Assembly (NCBI GenBank): GCA_030549205.1
Contig: JAUKTV010000023.1
Span: forward strand, 62,001 to 126,000
DNA from: Apiosordaria backusii
Lineage: Eukaryota > Ascomycota > Sordariomycetes > Sordariales > Lasiosphaeriaceae
DNA: 64,000 nt
Direction of reading: 5' to 3'
Shown: positions 54,345 to 64,000 of the stretch, piece by piece
How the letters are laid out: each line of letters opens with the position of its first letter
Position numbering within the stretch: the stretch's first letter is position 1
Notes under the pieces: model-generated
Database searches by the model: none
The model's input: the letters and a program-made list of their open reading frames with translations, nothing else
Told to the model about the DNA's origin: nothing
Program-made: the position numbers and the translations under genes

Positions 54345-55747
54345 ATGGTAGGAGGTCGAAAACTAAAAACCGCTGGCCCGGCGCCGCCATCTTCAACTCT
54401 AGTTATTGACAACGGGGCCGACACAATCAAAGCCGGCTTTGTTACCGGCGATGACGGCACGACCGACAAGGCGCCCCGCGTTATTCCCAATTGCATCGCC
54501 CGCGATCGGCACAACAAGACCTACGTCGGGTCCGAGCTGGAAAAATGCAAAGATTTTGGGGAAATCGCCTTTCGAAGGCCGGTAGAGAAAGGCTTTATTG
54601 TCAACTGGGAAGCTCAGAAGGAGATTTGGGACCGGGCCTTCTTCGATGACAAGGCTCCACAGAAATGCGATCCCTCGACAACGCGCTTGGTGCTCACCGA
54701 GCAGCCGAACTCTCTCCCAGCTCTTCAAACACACTGTGACCAGATAGTATTCGAGGAATATGGATTCTCCAGTTACTGTCGGGGCATCGGTGCGTTCTTG
54801 CTTCTCCAATGCTCTGCGCGGGTGCTGACAGTGTCTGGTTTCCAGGTCCCTCGTTCAACGCGTACCAAGACATCCAAGCCATCTTCCACACCCCAAGGAC
54901 CCCTGATACGATCATCGATATACCTGCCGAAGTTATTTTATTGATAGACTCGGGATACTCTCACACAACCGTGACGCCCCTCCTGCAAGGAAGGCCACTA
55001 CACCCCGCCATCAGGAGACTCGACGTTGGCGGCAAGCTCATAACCAACCACCTTACCCGCTTGCTATCTGTACGCCATTTTGATATGCGCAACGAGACAT
55101 ACATTGTGAACGAGATGAAGGAAGCTGCCTGCTATGTATCTCTGGATTTCAAGGGGGACCTGGACAAGATGTGGAAGGGCACTCGAGGGGAACGACGAGA
55201 GGACTACGCCACTGGCGCAGGTATCGCAACAGATTATGTGCTCCCTGACTCCCACACACGATTTCATGGCATTGTTCGAGACCATGAGCCAGGTGCTGCT
55301 GCCCGGGCAAGAAAGAGTGCCGTCTCCACCGAGGATATCCTGACTCTCCGAAACGAGCGCTTTTCTGTACCAGAGTTGCTGTTCAACCCAACCGATATTG
55401 GCCTTCGGCAGCCTGGACTGGCGGACCTGGTTATGCAGTCACTTTCGGCCTTACCCGTGGGCTTGTGGCCAGGACTACTGGCCAATATCGTGGTGGTCGG
55501 AGGGAACGCGAAGTTTGACAATTTCATCCAGCGCTTGCAGGTTGAGCTTCTGGAGAGGGTGCCTGACGAATGCGTGGTCCGGGTAGCTCGGCCTGAGGAT
55601 CCAATTGTCAGTACCTGGCTGGGCGCCGCCAACTTTGCCAAGCACGAACACGCAGACCGACTGGCTGTCACCAAGCAAGAGTATGAAGAACACGGAGCCG
55701 CATGGGTTGCTCGAAAGTTTGCGCTTGGGCTTGGAGTTGATACATGA
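54345..55747 (+). CDS. ARP6: Actin-related protein 6 (ARP6)
   Basis: Nuclear actin-related protein of the SWR1 chromatin remodeller, which deposits histone H2A.Z. Exons 54345-54789 and 54846-55747 join in frame to 448 residues. The actin fold is shown by TLVIDNGADTIKAGF (phosphate loop 1), LLIDSGYSHTTVTPL (loop 2), LDVGGKLITNHLTRLLS, and LLANIVVVGGNAKFDNF. The opening IPNCIARDRHNKTYVGSELE and the region around EMKEAACYVSLDFKGDL are characteristic of ARP6. Other ATGs upstream lie in the leader; the chosen one precedes the conserved part by about 17 residues. Confidence 0.93.
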
Positions 55748-56278
55748 CCATGACCCAATGGGCTCAAGAAATAAGTAAAATATATGATACCCCCCAGCTT
55801 GCTTCTGTTTGTATGCACGTGCGATGTTTTGAGACCTACAACAACTGTAGCTTCACTTTGTTTGTCTCCCCTTTGGTCGAAGAGGCTTAACTAGAAAATA
55901 GCCTGACGGACAGCCTGGCAATGGAAAGCTGGCCTTTGAAGCGATAGCTTGACTGTAAAAAGAAATAGGTGAACTGTTGGCCTGTGATATTGCCAAGCAT
56001 CTGATCAGTTTCGAGTCTGGAGCTGTCTCGGAAGCTGTGAACCGCGTCTGATAGGCGGGTCAGACACGCTAGTCTATTCTCGGCTTAGCGTAGTAATCTT
56101 GCTGGGCGCACTTGCTGGGAAACTTTTGACGTTTGCCCACTTCTTGGGAATTTAGACCTAAAATCAGAATACCCTAAAGTTGGACGCGTTCTGACTTTGC
56201 GACTTTCTTTCTCCGCCAAATTCAACGTCCTGCCAAAATCGCATCTAGTAAGGCGTGATTCGGATAGAGGCGATCAAC
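55748..56278. other. Intergenic between two plus-strand genes
   Basis: 3' region of ARP6 and promoter of the TRF4-type gene. No gene or repeat recognised. Confidence 0.5.
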
Positions 56279-58751
56279 ATGTCGTACAACTCACGACGAC
56301 AGCAGTCGAAGCACGGCTACGATAACCAGTCGCGCGATTATCGCCACGACAATGATCGCAACCATGACCGCTCCTCGCGTGGCCGCGCCTCGTCCCCCCC
56401 GCCCCGCCGAGACTACTCAAGAGACTCCAGAGACTCTTATCGCCCTCCAAGTCCATCATCTCACGGTTATGGCCGTTCAAAACAGAACGGGTACGGCTCT
56501 CGCTCATCATATGGAGCGCCCCCGCCTCCGCCGCCAGCGTACAACCCTCCTCCCCAACCTACCTACCCGCCCCCACCGGGTGTCGACAGCTACCGCATGC
56601 CGCAAAGCGATTTCACATTTCGGGTAGAAAAACCTGCTGGAGTCAAACAGGAACCGGATTCCTATCGCCCCCAGAACAACCGGAGATCTCGCAATGATCG
56701 GGGACCCCATGGCGGTCGCGGAGGGCGTGACCCACGCAATGGCAACAGTGCCCGGGGTCGTCTAAGCAGAGCTGGGCACTTCCGCCAGCCATGGCGGCCA
56801 TTTGTGGCTGCTGAAAGAGCCCTTCTTCATACTGACCACAATGTTGGTGACGAGCAGGCGTTCTTTGACGAGCAGGGCGGCGTGACCTACAGAAATCTTG
56901 ACGAGTTGTCAGATAGCGAAGAGGCCGAAATGGACATCTCCGGCGACGAGGAGAATAGCGATGCTGAACCCTCGAGCAAACGGGCCCGGGTTTCTGTCGA
57001 CCAGTCTGCCACTGACAGCGCTGCGCCCAAGTGGTCCAACCCCGACCCCTACACCGCTTTGCCGCCCGATACTGCTGGCCAGAAGAAGAAAGACGTGGTG
57101 CAACTGATCCGCAAGGCTCGCGTTCAGACCAAGGAGACCAGAACATCGCTCCCTAGTGAGGCTGCGGATTTTATCTCCCTTGACTTTGACGACAGTGATA
57201 ATGGTGGCGACAGCGACCACACCAAGGAGTCCGATGTGGTGTTCATGGGCGAGTCGAAGGTAGACGATGCCCCTGCCGTCACGGACGCAAGCTTCTCCCA
57301 TAATGGTACAGGCTCTGGAAAGCCATCCAGGGTTCCAATTCTGATGCCGGATCCCACTCCTGCTGCCCTGGGCGGCCGAAAGCGCACCCATGACGATCAA
57401 ATTAAGATGCCCCATACGAGAATGAAGAGATCGGCCAAGGCGCCATCTGGGGGCAACGTCCTCTCAGAATGGAGGCCACTTCCTCATATGACAGCTACCC
57501 CTTGGCTACGAATGGACAACTCGGATTCCAGAGACCCGATAGTTTGGTATGTTATTCATAACTCTTTGTATGAACTCGGCTAATACAGTTTTCCACTAGG
57601 CTTCATAAGGAGATTGTGGATTTCTATGACTACATCAAGCCCCGGGAATTTGAACAACACCTCCGCCATGACCTGGTACAACGTATGAGATCGTTCTGTC
57701 GCCAATACTGGCGTGACTCTGATATGCAGCCTTTTGGCTCGTTTCCGTCTGGTCTCTATCTGCCCACTGGTGACATGGATATGGTCATGGTGTCCAATAG
57801 CTACCTGCAAGGCGGGGCTGCCAAATATCATTTAAAAAAGCATTTTTGGCAGTTCAAGAGCTTTCTTCTCCGAGAAGGACTAGCCTGGGAAGACGATGTG
57901 GAGGTCATCACCAGAGCCAAAGTCCCACTTGCCAAGTTTGTTGATCAGAAAACAGGCCTGAAAGTTGATATATCGTTTGAGAACAGCACAGGAATTACTG
58001 CTATTGAAACGTTTCTGGCCTGGAAAGACATCTACCCAGGCATGCCTGCGTTGGTCACTCTGATCAAGCACTTCCTGTTGATGCGAGGTCTCAACGAACC
58101 AGTCAACGGCGGAATCGGTGGCTTCTCGGTCATTTGTCTTGTCGTGAGCATGCTCCAGATGATGCCTGAAGTGCAGAGCGGAGCCATGGACACGAATCAC
58201 CATCTTGGCGACCTCCTGATGCACTTTTTCGACTTGTATGGAAACAAGTTTGACTACCAGAACATAGCCATCCGCCTCGATCCGCCTGGTTATGTCAAAA
58301 AGGTCAGCAGTTTCTCTAAGTGACTTCTGTTTAACTTTTCCCGCTAATTTTGAAGCAGACTCAAGTGGACTCGTTTGCGTACAAGAATTACGATCGGCTC
58401 TCCATAATAGACCCCAACAATGAAGAGAATGACATCTCAGGCGGGTCCAGCAACACAGGCAACATTTTCGCCCTCTTCTCGAGGGCTCACGACGATCTGC
58501 GTCAGAAGATGCGGCTTCTGGCAGAGGATCCTCGAAGAGGAAAGGGCAGTATCCTCGGCATTATTCTGGGGGGCAACTACTCAAGCTTTGAAGAGCAACG
58601 TAGCTACCTCGAAAAGTTGGCTAACCAAGAACCGGGGTCGCCGCTCCCAGCAAGACCTCGGCAGTCCCATCAGCAAAGCCACCAGCAGTCTCATCAGTCC
58701 CATCATTCCGACCGTCGCCGCAACGCTAGAGGCAGCAGGATGCGCCCCTGA
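56279..58751 (+). CDS. Non-canonical poly(A) polymerase, TRF4/5 (Cid14) type
   Basis: Nuclear nucleotidyltransferase that adds short poly(A) tails to RNAs for exosome decay (TRAMP complex). Exons 56279-57546, 57600-58302 and 58359-58751 join in frame to 787 residues. The first 420 residues are disordered: Arg/Ser/Tyr-rich, a proline run, RGG-like and acidic tracts. The catalytic domain starts near WLRMDNSDSRDPIVWLHKEI. It has GSFPSGLYLPTGDMDMVM (GS motif with two catalytic Asp) and LKVDISFEN (third Asp). The PAP-associated domain contains NGGIGGFSVICLVVSMLQM and the family region YKNYDRLSIIDPNNEENDIS. The C-terminus has a His/Gln/Ser repeat (SHQQSHQQSHQS) and basic residues. The start is the first ATG; an in-frame GTG 24 bp earlier was not used. 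Confidence 0.93.
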
Positions 58752-60942
58752 CTTTGGGCACCGTCTGACATCTTTGAGAAGAGTTACGAGAGAAGCAGCA
58801 TCATCAAGTCCATTTTTTGTACACGAGAATACTCAGTTGGAGCATGGACGCCACGGGGGCTTGCGCCCAGAAGGATGGCTGAACTTCCAGACCACAGCTG
58901 CAGGGCCGTATCCATGTCGATACCCCGTATGGTTTTGCGGCCCTTCACCCTAACTCTTCGGGTGTTTGGGCGGTTCTCACGTTTGTAAGCAGCGAGGCCA
59001 AAGTGACAACAGAATCTATGTTGCAGGTTTTAGTCTGCAGCTGGGCTTCTGTTTTCATCAAGGCTTCTCTGCCATGCATACTTACCCAATATTGTAGTGT
59101 AGAGCGAGGGCAGGCAGCCCAGCCGTCGCCGAACCAAAGGCTGCCCGCCTTTTCGCACAGTCCTTTGAGCCGCGATATTTTCTACGCCGAAAAACCATCG
59201 CGTGTTATTACATAGGCCGGCCAAGCCGGCTCTAATCAACCAACCATTATTCCTTTTTTTTGTTTCCTTTACCGTTTTGGTGACACTGACATGGACAGGC
59301 AGTGAGACGTCATTCACCCCAATCGATCATCGACTTCGGCACAATATTCCAGATAACTTGTGCACAACAGATCTTGAGGGCATCCTGGGGGCATTCACAA
59401 GACTCTGGTCTTCTCGGGTATTGGCAGCGATTCTACGGATTATGCTTCCACTGTCCACCCTTTTCTCACTACATGCTGCACCTGGCGTGTGGCTGTGGGG
59501 AGGATGGGGGTTGGTGCGTGGTGTTGTTCGTTTGTTCTTGGCTCCCGTCGCCAAGAAGAAACCCTGGGACCCTTGGCCCCGCGTGCCAAGGACTGCCCAG
59601 GGTTAAGCTCAACGGCTGCCCCACAACGGGACTCGGGATGACGACGATTGGGTTCTGACACGGCGCTGCTTCGGCCACACTTTTACCTGGCAGAATCCCA
59701 TATGGTCCAATCCGATCAATACGATGTCCTGCTGCTGTCGGCGTCAAGCTTTTTGCTATGTAGCGGTGCATTTACCCCTCCACAACCTTTGGAACTTGTC
59801 AGGTGCCAGACTTGGATCGACATCACTGCAGCAGCCACATAGTGTAGACGGGTCTGAAAAGCAGTGATGCCACATGAGCAAGAGCTAATGTTATGTAGCC
59901 TTCACCAAAAGCTCATGGGTGCCAGCACCCTGCAGTCAGTCAACGTCTTGATGACCAACCCCCACCAACCCCTCGTGCCCCCGGGCCTGGCACGCCTGGG
60001 GAAGCACGGCACCTGCTGCATATTTTCCCTCCCGGGCGGCGGGGAATTTTCTCCACGAACCACTTGACGCAAGTCAAACGCCACCGATCTCACACTTGCG
60101 TATATGTACTTGGCAAAAACCATGGGGCAACCATCATGAGACGAAGAGGCTTCAAACTTTCTTCCTTTAACTTCCTCTTTTGTGTCTTCCAGCAGCAACA
60201 CAGCAAGGATGATGATTAATTGGATGAATTCCAAGTGGGACAAAGATCCAAGGTGGCGGAGGACATGTCCGGAACAATTAACAAATCATGTCTGCTTCTC
60301 CGGGAACTTGCAGGTTTTCTTTTGGGTGGATGTGACTGCAGCATGGTACCATGATTAAGCTGGACGAGCCAATCATTGAGGAAGAGGGGGGGGGGGGGTT
60401 GTTCGGGGTAATATATCTGGTCTCGAGTTTGACAACGGTCCAGACGGAGGAGAGGTGATAAGCTTAATTGTTTTATTGGAGACGGGAGGGGAGAGGGGAG
60501 GGAGCATGACCTTGGGCCGGGGGAAGAGGCCGTGGAACGTTGGTTTTACGCACCTAACTGGTTTGAGATGCTGGGATATTGGCTGGTTAGGATGTGGCAT
60601 GCAGATTGGGGGATGGGGAGGGGGTAAGAACCGTGGATTTCGGCGGAATCTGGGGTATTTTGTTGGGCAATACAAAAGGTGCCATGTTCGCGCTCCCCTG
60701 AAAGGAGGGGTGAGCTCGTAAAGAGGAGAAAGCTTTGCGCCTCATGAGCTCATGTGAGGTGTTGTTTTTTGGTTATATCCCACCTTCTCTTTTGGGGTAG
60801 GTTACCTACGGTGCTTACTGCTGATCGCTTGCTTGTTGATGGTCTTATATCAGGCTGTGCCACTGGCAACCGCTTTGCACTGTCTGTTCATCATCAGATA
60901 CAGCGACTTCTCTTGGGTTGTGGTTGAAGCAGCTGAGACACG
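58752..60942. other. 2.2-kb intergenic region, no gene recognised
   Basis: Overlapping short frames on both strands without domains. It contains a G13 run and, at the right, the promoter of the MFS gene. No RNA gene seen. Confidence 0.5.
60386..60398. repeat. G13 homopolymer
   Basis: Thirteen consecutive G on the plus strand, in a purine-rich stretch. Length in an assembly is uncertain. Confidence 0.85.
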
Positions 60943-62839
60943 ATGTATCAAGCAAGCAATGTCTACTTCATCTGCGGGTTCGCCTCTATTGGTATGTTAC
61001 TTTCTTTGGTTCTTCATGTTCCCTTCCCATCAGATTTACTTCTGAAGATCACTGTGTTGGCGACGGAACACTAACACTATGATGATAAACCCCAGGCGGC
61101 GCCCTCTTCGGCTTCGACATCTCGTCTTTATCGGGGACCCTCGGCACCCAAGCCTACAAGCGTTACTTCAACAACCCGGTGTCCTACACACAAGGTGGCA
61201 TCACCGCCTCCATGCCCGCCGGTTCTTTGCTAGGCTCTCTTGTCTCGTCGTTCCTGGCGGATAAGTACTCACGCAAGGTAGCGCTGCAAATTTCCTGCGT
61301 GCTGTGGATCATCGGGTCGATTATCATGGCTGCTTCGCAGAACATTGCCATGCTGTGTATAGGAAGGGTGGTGTGTGGGTTTTCGGTTGGTATCGCGTCG
61401 GCGATTGTGCCGGTGTACCAGAGTGAGATTGCGCCCAAGGAGATCAGAGGGAGAGTGGTGAGCTTGCAGCAGTGGGCCATTACTTGGGGTATTTTGATGT
61501 GAGCTTTTCTCTTTTACTTTCTCTCATGTCTTCGTATTCCTTTGTTTTGAAATGTCATTTCGAGGCTCACACACAGGCGTCAAGTCAATATTTCATCCAG
61601 TTCGGAGCTGCCCACGGCACTGGCGGCGGGCCGAGCGATCCCGACCAACCGACCGCTGCTTTCCGGATTCCATGGGGTGTTCAGATGGTACCTGCTTTCA
61701 TCCTCCTTGCTGGGCTATTCTTCTTCCCTTACAGTCCCCGATGGCTGGCGTCCAAAGATCGCTGGGATGAAGCGCTTCAGGTCTTGGCCAACCTCCATGG
61801 GAAAGGGGATACCAATCACCCCAAGGTCTTGGCGCAATATCAAGAGATTGAGGATGCCTTGAAGTTTGAGAGGGAGCAGGCTGTTTCCTCGTTCAAGGCG
61901 CTGGTGGAGCCGAGAATGTTGAAGAGGGTAGCCCTTGGGATGAGTATTCAAATGTGGTCTCAGTTGTGTGGGATGAACATCATGATGTAAGTCTGTTTAT
62001 GGTATTGTGTTGTGAGGGGATAGGACGGAGGGTTGACATGATGGTCCAGGTACTACATCGTCTACATCATGGAAGGCGCCCAGATTGCATCACCCTTGGC
62101 GACGGCCTCGATCCAGTATGTCATCAACGTTGTCATGACTCTCCCAGCAATCCTCTTCCTCGACAAATGGGGCCGCCGCCCATCATTAATCTATGGATCA
62201 TTCGGCATGATGACATGGCTGTTCATCTCCGGTGCTCTCCAGCAATACTATGGGCAACCCAACACCGAAGAAACAAGAACTCCTGACAACAGCGACATTA
62301 CCTGGATCGTCATCAACAACCGGCCCGTCTCATCTGCCATCGTCTCGTGCTCATACCTCTTTGTAGCCACATTCGCAACAACCTGGGGTCCTGTCTCTTG
62401 GACCTACCCAGCCGAGATTTTCCCGTCGAAGATCAGGGCCAAAGCGGTGTCCCTTTCAACATCAGCCAACTGGTTCTGGAACATGGTGCTTGCCTTTGCG
62501 GTGCCGCCGCTGTTGTGGAATATCTCTTACAAGATGTACTACATCTTCGCGGCGTTTAACGGGGCGGCGTTCGTCCACATGGCGCTCATGGCTCCAGAGA
62601 CGAAAGGGTTCACGCTGGAGGAAATGGATGACGTGTTTGACTCTGGAAGGCCGGCGTGGAAAAAGTATGACAGGGGGAGCAGGTTGGAGGAGCTGGAGAG
62701 AGAGATTGAGAGGGGGAATGTCAAGGTTTCGGTGCCCGCTGGGGGTCGGCCTGTTGCGGGTGACCCAGAGCAGGGTGTTGTGGGGGTTGAGTTGAACAAG
62801 CTGCATACTCCAGCGGCTGCTGCACCGCCTGCTTCTTGA
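60943..62839 (+). CDS. MFS sugar transporter (sugar porter family), four exons
   Basis: Twelve-span hexose-type carrier. Exons 60943-60991, 61096-61498, 61585-61986 and 62050-62839 join in frame to 547 residues. Motifs in order: GGALFGFDISSLSG at the first span, GRVVCGFSVGIASAIVPVYQ then SEIAPKEIRGR, FFPYSPRWLASKDRWDEAL, QLCGMNIMMYYIVYIMEGA, DKWGRRPSL, and PETKGFTLEEMDDVFDSGRP. The GALFGFD and QLCGMN..YYIVYIMEGA patterns are those of fungal high-affinity glucose carriers. The acceptor of exon 3 is aag at 61582-61584; this choice gives GILIQYFIQFGAAHG and keeps the frame. A long polar tail follows the last span. Confidence 0.92.
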
Positions 62840-63540
62840 AGAAAAGGTGACTCCTCTGACCGTTCATTGTCGGTTGTGAGAATATGTTGGCTTAGGGGAA
62901 ATTTTGTCTGATGTGCATGGGCACTTGGCACATTGGGCTCTTGAAGTATCGTACAAAATGTTAGCTTTAATTGTATGCTCATGATGTTTGATGTGTGTCA
63001 CTCTTCTGTGTTGGTCGCGCTGACACATTTCCATGCAACAGCCTCAGCCCTGAATAGCTTCAATGACGCATCTGAAGTTGCAAGATGTAAACAAAAGGGC
63101 GTATCTCCGTATAAATCCTAAAATCCGAATCTGCAAACTGAATATATGCTGCCAAGCACCACAATCTGAGGTTTCGGGCATCAATAGTCTCAGCTTTGAT
63201 GCAGTGGATACAGGAACAAGCGATGCAGCAGCGGAAGCGAGTGTTCCGCTCCCGCGTCTTGCGCTTCAATCGGTACCAGTTTGCTTAACCCCTTTTATCC
63301 CCGTGAATATGCCCCTCAGACTGTGCGGGGTAGCTTTGTGTTTGTAACAAGCCGGTCGTGGGGGAATCAAATAAAGGGGACAAGAAAACACCTCTACAGG
63401 CAGGTGCCATGTACATACAAGTAGTGTAGGCATCCTACGCCAGTCTGCTCTTCAATCACGCTCTCTCTCTCTCATCAGAAAACAACAAAAACTGACCGAC
63501 TTCCTCACCGATTTCGACTTTACTCCCCCAAAAGTCAGAA
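62840..63540. other. Intergenic between two plus-strand genes
   Basis: 3' region of the MFS gene and promoter and leader of the aldo/keto reductase. No gene or repeat recognised. Confidence 0.5.
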
Positions 63541-64000
63541 ATGTCATCCCCACCAAAAACACAGGCTCTCATAGACTCACTCGCCAACTCAAAATGTGAA
63601 TACCGCCGCCTCGGCCAGTCAGGCCTCCGCGTCTCCGTCCCGATCTTCGGTTGCATGTCCTTCGGCGACTCCCGCGCCATGAGCTGGGCGCTCAACGAAG
63701 ACAAGGCTCTCCCCCTGCTCAAAGCAGCCTACGACCGCGGCCTCAACACTTGGGACACGGCCAACCTCTACTGCAACGGCGCCTCGGAGGAGCTCGTCGG
63801 GAAGGCCCTCAAGAAATACAACATCCCCCGCCACAAGGTCATCATCATGACCAAGTGCTTCTGGGCCCCCGGCGAGGAGATCGAGCTCGCCGCCTGGCAG
63901 AACAACAAGGAGATGGTGACGAAATCAAAGGACTACGTCAACCAGGGTGGTCTGTCGAGGGCGGCGATTTTCAACCAGGTGGACACGAGCTTGAAGAGGC
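63541..64000 (+). CDS. Aldo/keto reductase, 5' part, cut by the window edge
   Basis: NADPH-dependent oxidoreductase of the YajO/AKR-type, incomplete here (about 153 residues). The N-terminus MSSPPKTQALIDSLANSKCE leads into YRRLGQSGLRVSVPIFGCMS, the family opening. The catalytic Asp and Tyr are in NTWDTANLYCNG and the Lys in VIIMTKCFW. LSRAAIFNQVDTSLKR follows, the usual helix before the catalytic His, which lies beyond the window. No intron is seen so far. The frame stays open at the edge. Substrate unknown. Confidence 0.9.
   Translation, partial: MSSPPKTQALIDSLANSKCEYRRLGQSGLRVSVPIFGCMSFGDSRAMSWALNEDKALPLLKAAYDRGLNTWDTANLYCNGASEELVGKALKKYNIPRHKVIIMTKCFWAPGEEIELAAWQNNKEMVTKSKDYVNQGGLSRAAIFNQVDTSLKR

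Overview
The window looks like a chromosome arm of a filamentous ascomycete, most likely a Sordariomycete (Sordariales-like). The grounds are intron-split genes with short introns of about 50-150 nt and canonical GT..AG ends (branch points of CTAAC type are often visible), long single-gene promoters, no operons, and a gene set typical of a plant-biomass-degrading fungus. The species cannot be named from the sequence alone.

Layout. A gene on the minus strand runs off the left edge (1-65). 0.9-7 kb: ribosomal protein eS28, a secreted PL4 rhamnogalacturonan lyase and a secreted M28 leucine aminopeptidase. 7-10.5 kb, minus strand: a seven-exon sugar-porter MFS and a stand-alone AA8 (cellobiose-dehydrogenase-type) cytochrome. 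12.2-16.7 kb: an Ara2-type D-arabinose dehydrogenase facing a SIP5 homologue that carries an apparent frameshift. 16.7-21.4 kb is gene-poor, with at most weak coding remnants on the minus strand. 21.5-26.2 kb: a full-length PDR-type (ABCG) drug exporter. 27.0-30.2 kb: SAM50 (mitochondrial outer-membrane beta-barrel assembly) and UBC6 (ER E2) are divergent; UBC6 has a frameshift right at its C-terminal membrane anchor. 30.9-32.4 kb: a Cys-rich orphan protein and a dead ketosamine-3-kinase-like fragment. 33.0-35.7 kb: an intracellular GH2 beta-mannosidase. 38.0 kb: a 23-residue, 8-cysteine metallothionein-like mini-gene split by one intron. 38.4-40.8 kb: a large Ufd1-domain protein. 42.4-44.5 kb: an F-box/Cys-rich protein with a 7-nt microexon. 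44.8-46.1 kb: an AT-rich stretch with a degenerate repeat of about 21 bp. 46.1-47.2 kb: a secreted G1 glutamic peptidase (eqolisin). 47.2-50.4 kb: no recognisable gene. 50.4-55.7 kb: a sugar-porter MFS divergent from an Ldh_2/MDH-type oxidoreductase, then ARP6. 56.3-58.8 kb: a TRF4/5-type non-canonical poly(A) polymerase. 60.9-62.8 kb: a third sugar-porter MFS. 63.5 kb to the right edge: the start of an aldo/keto reductase.

How the genes fit together. Several genes share a saprotrophic theme: pectin and mannan breakdown (PL4, GH2), secreted proteolysis at neutral and acid pH (M28, G1), redox support of cellulose oxidation (AA8), and uptake and oxidation of sugars (three MFS sugar porters, Ara2, Ldh_2, aldo/keto reductase). 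They are scattered, not one tight cluster. The rest are housekeeping genes (eS28, SAM50, UBC6, SIP5, Ufd1-like, ARP6, TRF4).

I did not find a clearly undescribed multi-gene system. The observations most worth a second look are two one-base breaks in homopolymer runs within conserved genes, the metallothionein mini-gene, the 7-nt microexon, the dead kinase fragment and the Cys-rich orphan.
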